This document shows, one piece after another, positions 1-6,995 of a stretch of 9,211 nucleotides of DNA (the stretch's first letter is position 1; each line of letters opens with the position of its first letter). The notes beneath the pieces are model-generated. The model had not been told where the DNA came from, did no database searches, and saw only the letters and a list, made by a program, of their open reading frames with translations. The DNA is from Chryseobacterium sp. (GTDB lineage: Bacteria; Bacteroidota; Bacteroidia; Flavobacteriales; Weeksellaceae). A program made the translations under genes and the position numbers. The stretch lies in contig JASLCD010000458.1 of NCBI GenBank assembly GCA_030146295.1, forward strand, positions 1 through 9,211, given 5' to 3'.

Positions 1-63
1 GTCTATCGGTTAGGACCTCAGATTTTCATTCTGGTAAGAGGGGTTCGATTCCCCTACGGGCTA
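1..63 (+). tRNA. tRNA-Glu (anticodon UUC), 5' end cut off by the window
   Basis: This is the 3' part of a glutamate tRNA. The anticodon arm is a five-pair stem (18-22 with 30-34, one G-U pair) around the seven-base loop TTTTCAT, with anticodon TTC at 25-27. The T arm is AGGGG (39-43), loop TTCGATT, CCCCT (51-55). The 3' acceptor strand is 56-62 and the discriminator base is A63. CCA is not encoded, since CAA follows, so it must be added after transcription. The 5' acceptor strand and the first bases of the D arm lie before the window. A strong terminator follows at once, so this is the last or only gene of its transcript. Confidence 0.93.
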
Positions 64-64
64 C

Positions 65-97
65 AAAAGGATTTCTTCGGAAATCCTTTTTTCGTTT
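65..97 (+). terminator. Rho-independent terminator of the tRNA-Glu transcript
   Basis: A perfect 11-pair stem (65-75 with 80-90) closes on a TTCG loop with a C-G closing pair, the very stable UUCG tetraloop. A run of T residues follows (87-92, then 94-98). It begins two bases after the tRNA discriminator base. Confidence 0.9.
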
Positions 98-372
98 TTA
101 TTACATTGGTTCATACAAAAAGTATCCGACAATATCTTATTCTTTTTATCACCGGAACTTCTAAATTACTCCACCACCCTCTCATTTGGGGAATCTTTCA
201 TTGAATTACACCTGACAATGTCAGTAAGGACTGTTCTTCAATTTTACATCTATGGCTTATACAATCTAATTGAATCAACAGTCTGTGTTGGTCTATATCA
301 GAGGTATATTAAATTTTATTTAAAATATCACCAATAATGGAAATATTATTTTTTACTTGGTCTATTAATCCT
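98..372. other. AT-rich intergenic region without a recognised gene
   Basis: No open reading frame with coding character is seen on either strand between the tRNA terminator and the promoter of the next gene. The only local structure noted is a small near-palindrome, CTGACA-A-TGTCAG, at 212-224. From about 300 on the sequence becomes very AT-rich, as expected upstream of a promoter. No transposon ends, direct repeats or tRNA-derived attachment-site copy were seen. Confidence 0.6.
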
Positions 373-380
373 TAAATTTG
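373..380 (+). promoter_or_regulatory. Bacteroidota-type -7 promoter box for the first secreted-protein gene
   Basis: TAAATTTG fits the Bacteroidota -7 consensus TAnnTTTG exactly and ends 30 bases before the ATG at 411. This would give a 5' leader of roughly 25 bases. A -33 TTG at the usual spacing is not evident; the nearest, at 357-359, is only 13 bases upstream. The box overlaps an in-frame TTG at 378 that could be mistaken for a start codon. Confidence 0.55.
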
Positions 381-410
381 ACTAGAACAATTCACAATAA
401 AATAAATAAC

Positions 411-1184
411 ATGAAAATTAATTTACTTTTGGGAAACCGATTCTCATTTAAGGCGGGATTGACGGCTTTATTTCTATTTTCAGCCAGTACATTATCATTT
501 GCACAGAACAGAATTTATGCACACGCTCAAAGCTCGGGTGTATTTGGTGTTGCATGCCTGGGATGCCGCATAGACAACCCATTGAATGCTGTTGGGTATA
601 ATGAAGATGACTATTCAACAATGGTATTGGGAACAGCCTTACTAGGAGGAATTCAACAAACCTTGATTTTCCCTGATCTGAGATCCGATACAAGACTGGT
701 TGTAGGAATCGGAACAGACAACATTCCATTATCTGTACAATTATTAAGCGGAGTTACTCTTGAGACTATGAATGGAGGTACTTCTAACGACGACCGCAGA
801 ACAATAGATGTAAGCCTTCTTAAACTGGGAGCCACTCCGAACAGAGGAACAGTAGAATTCAAACCGGCAAAGCCTTACGACGGTATAAGAATAGGCTTAA
901 CAGGAGGTGTACTGAGCCTTGGCGGAGGATTCAGAATTTATTATGCATATCAGGATCCATTAATGAGCATCATGGCCCACAGTCAGAACGGGCAGGTTAC
1001 CCTTGGAGGAAACGTTCCGGTAGAAGGCTCAGAAGTTACTTTGTTCAATACTTCCGGAAAAGAAGTATTCCGCTCTACGTTACAATCAAATACTTTTGAA
1101 CCCAGACAGGCTGAAGGGGTTTATATTATGAATATACAGACGAAAGCAGGAAAAACGTATTCCAGAAAAATTTTAATAAAATAA
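411..1184 (+). CDS. Small secreted protein with C-L-G-C motif and T9SS-type C-terminal sorting domain (paralogue 1)
   Basis: This 257-residue protein has no known function that I recognise. Residues 1-32 form a signal peptide with a hydrophobic core near 17-30 ending in SFAQ. Next comes a motif with C49 and C52 (CLGC), then N-P-x-N-A-V and Y-S-T, faintly like the start of F5/8 type C (discoidin) sugar-binding domains. A beta-rich domain follows to about residue 187. The last 70 residues resemble the T9SS type A sorting domain (NTSGKEVFRS, GVYIM, ending KILIK), although the usual YPNP motif is absent. T9SS cargo crosses the outer membrane and is released or fixed at the cell surface. The ATG at 411 is preferred to an in-frame TTG at 378, because that TTG lies in the -7 promoter box and the signal peptide aligns with the paralogue from M1. 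A role in adhesion or the surface layer is inference only. Confidence 0.85.
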   Translation: MKINLLLGNRFSFKAGLTALFLFSASTLSFAQNRIYAHAQSSGVFGVACLGCRIDNPLNAVGYNEDDYSTMVLGTALLGGIQQTLIFPDLRSDTRLVVGIGTDNIPLSVQLLSGVTLETMNGGTSNDDRRTIDVSLLKLGATPNRGTVEFKPAKPYDGIRIGLTGGVLSLGGGFRIYYAYQDPLMSIMAHSQNGQVTLGGNVPVEGSEVTLFNTSGKEVFRSTLQSNTFEPRQAEGVYIMNIQTKAGKTYSRKILIK

Positions 1185-1203
1185 TTAAATAATAGATCAA
1201 TTT

Positions 1204-1245
1204 AATACGGTAGACTTATTTAAGCCTGCCGTATTTCTTTGTATT
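1204..1245 (+). terminator. Rho-independent terminator after paralogue 1
   Basis: A ten-pair stem (1204-1213 with 1226-1235, one G-U pair) continues past an A-C mismatch into three more pairs (1215-1217 with 1222-1224) and the loop ATTT. A T-rich stretch follows. With the separate promoter-like box of the next gene, it suggests that the two paralogues are not co-transcribed. Confidence 0.7.
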
Positions 1246-1371
1246 CGTTTTCAGAGAAATACGCAGACTTCAAATTTTAAATAAAAATAAATTCATAATC
1301 ACAAATATCAATAAATTATTAACAAATCACATAAATATGAAATAAAATATTCAACATAATTATTTTATTTA

Positions 1372-1379
1372 TAAATTTA
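1372..1379 (+). promoter_or_regulatory. Probable -7 promoter box for paralogue 2
   Basis: TAAATTTA differs from the Bacteroidota consensus TAnnTTTG only in the last base. It ends 31 bases before the ATG at 1411, almost the same distance as the exact box in front of paralogue 1. The region before it (1241-1371) is very AT-rich and shows no gene. No -33 TTG was found. Confidence 0.4.
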
Positions 1380-1410
1380 CAAAAAAGCTAAAACCCAAAA
1401 TTTTCTACAT

Positions 1411-2199
1411 ATGAAAACTTATTTATTACTTAGCCAACGCACTATGAAAGCTGCAATTTTGGCATCATTCCTATTTTTAACAAGCACAATGTCTTTTGCA
1501 CAGATTGTAAAAACGTATGCAAGCAGCCAAACCAATCAGGTACTGGGAGTATGTCTTGGATGCGGTGTATTGAATCCTCAAAATGCAGTAGGAAGTAACG
1601 AAACTGATTACTCTACTATACAGGTTTCAGTAGGGCTACTTGCAAGAACGGAACAGACATTGATCTTCCCTACTACCAATATCGCTAACAACACCAACAA
1701 GCTTGTTATTGGAATTGGTTCAAACGGTACTCCTCTATCTGCTCAGGTATTGGGAAGTGTATCTATTGAGACATTCAATGGCGATGTTTCTAATAATGAT
1801 TATCAAAGCCTTAACGCAAACCTTATCAAACTAGGTGATACAGATGCAAGCAAAGGTGAGATCGAGATGACTATGAACATTCCTTTTGACCGCATCAAAA
1901 TCAATGTAAACTCAGGATTACTGAATATTGGTGGTGAGCTTAGAGTATACTATGCTTATCAGTACAAAGATCCATTCATCAATTTCATGGCTCACAGTCA
2001 GGATGGGCAGTTTACTCTTGACAAAAATATTTCTGCACAGGGTTCGGAGGTTAGCCTAACCAATACTTCAGGAAAAGAAGTATTCCGTTCCAAACTGACA
2101 TCCAATACATTTGAAACAAAACAGCCACAAGGAGTATATATTATGACTCTTCAAACGAAAGAAGGAAAAACATACTCTAAAAAGGTGATCATCAAATAA
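1411..2199 (+). CDS. Small secreted protein with C-L-G-C motif and T9SS-type C-terminal sorting domain (paralogue 2)
   Basis: This 262-residue protein is a tandem paralogue of the preceding gene. Residues 1-31 are the signal peptide, again ending SFAQ. C48 and C51 form the same CLGC motif, followed by N-P-x-N-A-V and D-Y-S-T. A beta-rich middle follows, with the shared pieces LIFP, VIGIGSNGTPLSAQ and VYYAYQ. The last 70 residues (193-262) match paralogue 1 at 48 of 70 positions by eye, including NTSGKEVFRS, SNTFE and GVYIM, ending KVIIK. This is the likely T9SS sorting domain. An internal ATG at 1444 is also possible, but the first ATG gives the better alignment with the paralogue. Whether the cysteines form a disulphide or bind a ligand cannot be told from sequence. 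The pair probably arose by local duplication. Confidence 0.87.
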   Translation: MKTYLLLSQRTMKAAILASFLFLTSTMSFAQIVKTYASSQTNQVLGVCLGCGVLNPQNAVGSNETDYSTIQVSVGLLARTEQTLIFPTTNIANNTNKLVIGIGSNGTPLSAQVLGSVSIETFNGDVSNNDYQSLNANLIKLGDTDASKGEIEMTMNIPFDRIKINVNSGLLNIGGELRVYYAYQYKDPFINFMAHSQDGQFTLDKNISAQGSEVSLTNTSGKEVFRSKLTSNTFETKQPQGVYIMTLQTKEGKTYSKKVIIK

Positions 2200-2218
2200 G
2201 AAAGATCCATTACAGATC

Positions 2219-2254
2219 AAACCCGGCAAGCTTTTCAAGCTTGCCGGGTTTTTT
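2219..2254 (+). terminator. Rho-independent terminator after paralogue 2
   Basis: A perfect 15-pair stem (2219-2233 with 2237-2251) with a TTC loop and a GC-rich middle ends in a run of six T residues (2249-2254). It is followed about 55 bases later by the opposing terminator of the minus-strand operon. Confidence 0.93.
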
Positions 2255-2308
2255 ATCATATATAAACGTTATTTCTCCTTGCGAGAAAAATATATTGCGA
2301 ATCTCATC

Positions 2309-2338
2309 AAAAAACCCTGGCCAAAACTGACCAGGGTT
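2309..2338 (-). terminator. Rho-independent terminator of the cobalamin-uptake operon
   Basis: Read on the minus strand, AACCCTGGTCA (2338-2328) pairs with TGGCCAGGGTT (2323-2313) through 11 pairs including one G-U, with loop GTTT. A run of six T residues (2314-2309) follows. It lies 29 bases beyond the stop of the last operon gene. No comparable hairpin is seen inside the operon, so this is probably the single end of the four-gene transcript. Confidence 0.88.
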
Positions 2339-2366
2339 ATATTAACAAGATTTGCTATCTAAAGCA

Positions 2367-4625
2367 TTAGTTTTTGATCATCTTTTGCTGATATACAGCT
2401 TTATCTGTCACCGCTTTCAGGATATAAACACCTTTTGGAAGAGTGCTTACATTGATCTGCCCGTTGTTCAATTGTGCATTGATAACTCTGCCTGAAACAT
2501 CATAAATAGAAACATTCTGGATTTTCTCCTGAGTTTTAATTGTAAGAATATCGGTAACCGGATTCGGATAGATACCAAATTCCAGCTTCTTCACCTCAGC
2601 AGTTGCCAAAGTAGCTCCTAAGCTGTTTACAGTCACCGTTTTTTCTACTAGTTTACCATTTGAGTTAAAGCTGATCACAATATCAGATGTTCCTGAAACA
2701 AGCGGCGTCACAACCAGTTCGTCATTATTATTAATGATTGCAGAAACTGCTGTAGGATTACTGTTTGATTTAATCGATTTCACAACAGATACCGTCATAT
2801 TGTCAGCATCAGAAACTATCGTTTTCAGATCAATTGTGGTCGTACTACCAGCTGTAAGCTGTGAAGGTAAGGTATTGCTTACAACAGGAACTGAATTATT
2901 GGTAAACACCGTCAATGATGGGAACCAGTAATAATCATTCAGTGTTTTTGTGTTGATAAGAGCTCCGGTCATATTATAGGTATGAATCCAGTTTTTCTGA
3001 TAGTGTGCACCATAGCCGCTTTCTGTTGTATTCAGAACAAGTTCACCGGTAATAGGATTCACACGAAGGGCTGCACCATAAGGAATTTGCTTAAACTGTC
3101 CTGTCTGTCCTGGAATGGCAGCAAAGTTTTCGTTAAATGTTTTAGTCGTTACATCAAACCTTACAATCTGCGTTCCTGAACTCCAGCTGCTGATTGAATT
3201 GATCCAGTATAAAGCATTTTCTTTGTTACTTGCTGTAAATCTACCTGCATTCCATGCTCCCCAGTCTCCAATATATTTCGTAGTAGGAATATTATAAACC
3301 TGTGTGGCAAAAGTAGTAGGATTGATGTTGATCAGCTTCTGATCCTGAATTCCCCATACACTTCCGTCTTTAGCCTGAACAACTGAATAAAAACCTCCGG
3401 CAATCGTACTGATCACAGTATCTGTAGCAGGATCAATTACCAGAATCCCTGCTCCCTGCTTCACGGCAAATACATATTGCGAAGTACGGATCATATTTCC
3501 AATCTGTCCGTTACCTCCCGTTCCTGCAATCAGAGTCCCTACCTGTAAGTTGTCAATATTAAAAAGAACAATTCCTGTAGAAGTACCAATATAACCTTTA
3601 TGCTCATTCACTCCTACAAATGATCTTCCATCACCACCTCCAATGGTATTAAAGCCAGCAATTTTCTGCATTGTCTGTGCATTGGCCACTACAAGTCTTC
3701 CTCCTGGAGTATATTGAGTATCTCCTCCATCAGCAGCCTGTTTTGAGATGAAATAGAATTTATCACCATAGATTGTTCCATATTGTGTAGTTGCACCAAA
3801 AGCATGGTTATTATTTGCATTGCTGTACACACGGTAATTGATCTGACCGTTATTATCAATAAAATTAACAGAACCGTTGGTGTGCCCGAACCATTCTTCG
3901 TTCACCATGAAATATCCATTGGTAAAGTTATTGGAAGCTATGTACGGAGATACGGGAGTAAGGGTAGAAGAAATAGGGGTCTGATTAAATCCTACATTAA
4001 AATTCCAAACATCCCATGAACCGTTTTCCAATGCACGTGAAGAAGCTCCTACGCTGGAATATCCGAAATCAGCATCTGCAGGGTTCTTTACCCAGTATGC
4101 CCAATATCCGTTAACCGTCCAGCCGGACTGCCAGTGATCATTGGCAGCATCTACGATGGTATAGCTGTCAAAATCATAAGCTGTAGTATTCACAAAACCA
4201 TTCACCGGATACAGCGGATAAGTGGTATTCCCACTTTTGATCAGAGCATTGGTACCTTGGCCGTTCAGGTCAAAACCTATTCCTCCTACTGCTGATCCAA
4301 ATTGTGTTCCCTGATACAGCAATGTATATAGTCTGTGATCTGCTTTAGCAATCGCTTTCAGCATGTCTTCTCCTGTGGCATTTCCGTCCCATTTGAAACC
4401 CCAAACCATTGCATCTGGGTTTTTACCGTCATTCCATTGCACCACAAAAGCAGCCTGGTTGGCTCCTGATCCTACCCAATACTGAATATCAGAAAAACTG
4501 ATTGCAGTAGTATTAAGATTGCTGATCCCTGAAATATCATTTCTGGGAACGCCCTGAACTTTTATCTGTGCATTTGATACGCATGCAAACAGAAAAAGCA
4601 TCATAAAAAGATAAAACTTTTTCAT
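2367..4625 (-). CDS. T9SS-secreted multidomain protein with DUF5074/BtuG-like beta-propeller, candidate cobalamin-binding protein
   Basis: This 752-residue protein has a signal peptide at 1-20 (ending SNAQ). An N-terminal domain follows at about 40-215, rich in Trp, Gly and Asn (QYWVGSG, FVVQWNDG, GYWAYWVK, GSWDVWNF). Residues about 225-575 form repeated beta strands typical of a YncE/DUF5074-type propeller. An Ig- or cadherin-like domain lies at about 577-667. A T9SS type A sorting domain occupies about 680-752, with YPNP at 686-689, SGRV at 711-714 and KGVYIL at 731-736. The last propeller blade (PYGAALRVNPITGE, 515-528) resembles the same part of the BtuG-like protein encoded two genes upstream (PYGIAVNPITED). 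The mature protein has no cysteine and no lipobox, so it should leave the cell through T9SS. It is the last gene of the operon, 28 bases after the previous stop, with no visible internal promoter. A role in cobamide binding is inferred from the propeller and from the riboswitch-led context. Confidence 0.85.
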   Translation of the reverse strand: MKKFYLFMMLFLFACVSNAQIKVQGVPRNDISGISNLNTTAISFSDIQYWVGSGANQAAFVVQWNDGKNPDAMVWGFKWDGNATGEDMLKAIAKADHRLYTLLYQGTQFGSAVGGIGFDLNGQGTNALIKSGNTTYPLYPVNGFVNTTAYDFDSYTIVDAANDHWQSGWTVNGYWAYWVKNPADADFGYSSVGASSRALENGSWDVWNFNVGFNQTPISSTLTPVSPYIASNNFTNGYFMVNEEWFGHTNGSVNFIDNNGQINYRVYSNANNNHAFGATTQYGTIYGDKFYFISKQAADGGDTQYTPGGRLVVANAQTMQKIAGFNTIGGGDGRSFVGVNEHKGYIGTSTGIVLFNIDNLQVGTLIAGTGGNGQIGNMIRTSQYVFAVKQGAGILVIDPATDTVISTIAGGFYSVVQAKDGSVWGIQDQKLININPTTFATQVYNIPTTKYIGDWGAWNAGRFTASNKENALYWINSISSWSSGTQIVRFDVTTKTFNENFAAIPGQTGQFKQIPYGAALRVNPITGELVLNTTESGYGAHYQKNWIHTYNMTGALINTKTLNDYYWFPSLTVFTNNSVPVVSNTLPSQLTAGSTTTIDLKTIVSDADNMTVSVVKSIKSNSNPTAVSAIINNNDELVVTPLVSGTSDIVISFNSNGKLVEKTVTVNSLGATLATAEVKKLEFGIYPNPVTDILTIKTQEKIQNVSIYDVSGRVINAQLNNGQINVSTLPKGVYILKAVTDKAVYQQKMIKN

Positions 4626-4653
4626 TTTTTATTAATTTAAATAGATTGAATTA

Positions 4654-5847
4654 TTATTTGAAATGTAAATCGTAAGCTCCCGCCACTTCTGTGGAAACTT
4701 CACCCAGCCAGCCAGCTTCCTGATTGACTCCCGTATATATTTTCATAAAATCTACGCCGGGAAGTTTTACATATTTCCCGCTTCTGTCTACGGCCCAGGA
4801 AATATCAATATTGGAGGCTTCATCATTGTTCGGGGCATTATCAGCATATCCAAAATCATATGATTTTCCTACCCAATATGATCCGTCTCCGTTCTGATCG
4901 TAAAAATTATTGGCCAGTCTTGTTCCTGAAAAACCATAAGAACTATCTGTAAACCATAAAGGATAATAGCTTTGTACGTGAAAAGTATTTTTTGTTTTAA
5001 AGCCTTGATTTCCCAGATTGTCATTCCACTTGATGTATTGTACATCAGTCTGCCAGAATTCGGTTCCGGCAACGGGGGTTTTATTTTCGTCAGGCTTATG
5101 ATAGGTGATGCTGTAATCTTTAACTGTTGTATTTTTAAAATATTCGCTGCCAGCAATTTCGTACCATTCGTCATTATCGGGTTTTCCGTTTTTGTTTCTG
5201 TCATAGGCTACCATAATAATTCCTGGTTCACAAGACCCGGAACGCTGGTCGCTGGCATCATTTCCAAAGAATGCATTTCCCAGCACTTTAAAATCTCTTC
5301 CATTCAGGTTTGGAATCGTATGGTCGAAACCGAAAACAACATATCCGCCATATCCCCCCAGACTGATCATGGTAGAATTGCCTCCGACTAAAGATTCATT
5401 TGCTTTCTGAAGCATATGTGCCGCAGTATTTCCAGGTAAATACTCTGGGATCTCATTGATGAATTGTCCTACAGCAGGACGGAATTCCAATACTTTAGCA
5501 ATGTATTTACTGTAAGGTGTTTTTTCTTTGGTAACGATGATTTTAGAATGATACACCTGTTCGTTCCCTTTATTATTAATTTTTAAAGTCAGAGGATAAG
5601 CATCTGCTGTTGGGCTGATAAATTCAAGTTCTGAATTTTGAGAGATAATAGAGTCATTGATACTCCATGTAACAGCCCCTGAAGCATGAGTAGGAATGCT
5701 CAGAACTTTAAAACGTTCAATGGAATAGGAATCGTCCAGACCGTTAAATGTAAACTCCTCTTCATCATCATGTTTACAGGATACTACTCCTACCAGGAAG
5801 CACGATAAAAATCCGATTTTTAAATAAGTAAAGGTATTTCTGTTCAT
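4654..5847 (-). CDS. Surface-exposed lipoprotein of the cobalamin-uptake locus, Ig/PKD-like N-terminus and calcium-loop-like motif
   Basis: This 397-residue protein is a lipoprotein: a hydrophobic stretch at 11-22 ends in the lipobox VVSC, with C24 as the lipid-bearing cysteine. The residues that follow (KHDDEEE) resemble the Bacteroidota lipoprotein export signal, so the protein should face the outside. Residues about 33-107 look like an Ig/PKD fold. The large C-terminal domain (about 112-397) carries DRNKNGKPDNDE at 216-227, a calcium-loop-like acidic repeat, followed by WYEIAGSEY. Further motifs are FHVQSYYP, GTRLANN, DFGYADNAPN, and GWLGEVSTE near the end. I remember similar domains in Bacteroides proteins labelled only 'cell surface protein' next to TonB receptors. 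The gene starts 14 bases after the btuG-like stop. A role in holding cobamides or bridging the surface complex is likely but inferred. Whether it belongs to the known B12-binding BtuH family I cannot tell. Confidence 0.85.
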   Translation of the reverse strand: MNRNTFTYLKIGFLSCFLVGVVSCKHDDEEEFTFNGLDDSYSIERFKVLSIPTHASGAVTWSINDSIISQNSELEFISPTADAYPLTLKINNKGNEQVYHSKIIVTKEKTPYSKYIAKVLEFRPAVGQFINEIPEYLPGNTAAHMLQKANESLVGGNSTMISLGGYGGYVVFGFDHTIPNLNGRDFKVLGNAFFGNDASDQRSGSCEPGIIMVAYDRNKNGKPDNDEWYEIAGSEYFKNTTVKDYSITYHKPDENKTPVAGTEFWQTDVQYIKWNDNLGNQGFKTKNTFHVQSYYPLWFTDSSYGFSGTRLANNFYDQNGDGSYWVGKSYDFGYADNAPNNDEASNIDISWAVDRSGKYVKLPGVDFMKIYTGVNQEAGWLGEVSTEVAGAYDLHFK

Positions 5848-5861
5848 TTCTTAAAGTTTGA

Positions 5862-6995
5862 TTATTTGTATAAAAAAGTGAAGTGGGCAGGTATATTCCC
5901 TCCTTCCGTTTTCCATTTAAAATGTCCGTTTTTATCAAAGCAGTACACAAATCCCAGGGATACGTAATTTCTGGCATCTGTCATATAGATATCTTCTGTA
6001 ATGGGATTTACAGCAATTCCGTAAGGAGTTTTAATGGCTGTTTCGTATTCTTTATCAAAAATTCTGTTGGCAATGATTTGTTCTGTTTTTACATCAATGA
6101 TTCCAAAGCTCTTTTTATAGCTGTGGGTATTGTAATTGAACTCATTACCGTAGAAATAGAGTTTATCATTCACGATCGTCATTTCGCTCACTGCGAGATG
6201 GAAATCTTTTTTGACAGTTCCTGTTGCTGCATCTATCAGGTAAAGACTGGAAGGAATGTTATAATAATCTCCTCTAGAGCTTACATACAGATCACCATAA
6301 TTATCTTTTTTAATGTGATGAAGATTGATGGCGACATTTAATTTTTGGATTTCTGTAAAAGTATTCAGATCTATTACGGAAACAGTATTATCATAATCGG
6401 GAGCTTTGTATCCTCCGGAATTGGCAACAAAAAGTTTATTTCCTACAATTTCCATTTCTTCAGGCTGGTATCCCACTACCACTTCACGCTGGATAGAAAG
6501 GGAAGTCGTATCAATTTCCACTACTTTTCCTTTAGGTGCTTTTGGATTGATCGCTACCGGACCCGCATAGCTGCTGGCATAAGCTTTCCCATCTTTGAAA
6601 GCCAAATAACGGCAGTTCTGTAAAGGAATAGAAGTAATACGTTTGGCTGTTTTGGCATCTAATACCTCAATTTTATTGGAAACATTCACGACGATATAGA
6701 GTTTGCTTCCGTAGACTTTGATATCATTTCCTACATCTCCCAATTCTTTCACCACATTCGGATTGATTTCGGCATAGATGTTCCGGTAATAGGTTCCTTT
6801 GTTGTAATCAAAAAAGTCCAGCGTACATTTATTGCTTCCCATATTCCCTTCATTGAGCATGTAAAAGCCTTTTATAGCAGTGTTTTCTGAGGGAAGTCCT
6901 TCTACCACTTCCTGGCGGACGATGATATCATCTGTACGGCATGAAGTAAGAAAAGCTAAGGCAAGAAGCAGAAAATAAAGGTTCAGTTTTCTCAT
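5862..6995 (-). CDS. btuG: BtuG-like cobalamin-binding surface lipoprotein, seven-bladed beta-propeller
   Basis: This 377-residue protein probably captures cobalamin at the cell surface and hands it to the BtuB receptor encoded just upstream. The signal sequence ends in the lipobox LTSC, with C19 as the lipidated cysteine followed by RTDD, so outer-membrane surface exposure is likely. Residues about 42-377 form YncE/DUF5074-type propeller repeats. They carry stretches I recall as characteristic of Bacteroides BtuG: LNEGNMGSNK (47-56), KELGDVGNDI (83-92), VGYQPEEM (174-181), VANSGGY (190-196), SVIDL (206-210), SSRGDYY (239-245) and NPITEDIYMTD (330-340). The length matches that family. Its ATG overlaps the receptor stop codon (ATGA, 6995-6992), indicating translational coupling. 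The family call rests on remembered sequence and on context; no alignment was run. Confidence 0.85.
   Translation of the reverse strand: MRKLNLYFLLLALAFLTSCRTDDIIVRQEVVEGLPSENTAIKGFYMLNEGNMGSNKCTLDFFDYNKGTYYRNIYAEINPNVVKELGDVGNDIKVYGSKLYIVVNVSNKIEVLDAKTAKRITSIPLQNCRYLAFKDGKAYASSYAGPVAINPKAPKGKVVEIDTTSLSIQREVVVGYQPEEMEIVGNKLFVANSGGYKAPDYDNTVSVIDLNTFTEIQKLNVAINLHHIKKDNYGDLYVSSRGDYYNIPSSLYLIDAATGTVKKDFHLAVSEMTIVNDKLYFYGNEFNYNTHSYKKSFGIIDVKTEQIIANRIFDKEYETAIKTPYGIAVNPITEDIYMTDARNYVSLGFVYCFDKNGHFKWKTEGGNIPAHFTFLYK

Noticed and set aside
378..410. In-frame TTG start that would lengthen paralogue 1 by 11 residues
   Set aside because: The TTG is part of the TAAATTTG promoter box, and the signal peptide and alignment with the second paralogue begin at the ATG at 411.
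1..410. tRNA gene followed by a gene-free stretch as a possible integration site for a mobile element
   Set aside because: No integrase, no repeated tRNA 3' end and no mobile genes are visible in the window.
2272..2288. Six-pair hairpin (TTTCTC / GAGAAA) between the two convergent terminators
   Set aside because: It is short and AT-rich, lacks a following T run on the plus strand, and is redundant beside two strong terminators.
4869..5204. Minus-strand open frame of 111 residues overlapping the second lipoprotein gene in another frame
   Set aside because: It lies inside a gene whose lipobox and domain motifs are clear; the alternative product has low-complexity Lys/Ile/Thr composition and no recognisable features.
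5883..6341. Plus-strand open frame of 152 residues, with a similar one at 4972-5391
   Set aside because: Both lie wholly antisense to well-supported genes, show no domain or signal pattern, and have Cys/Phe/Ile-rich composition typical of shadow frames.
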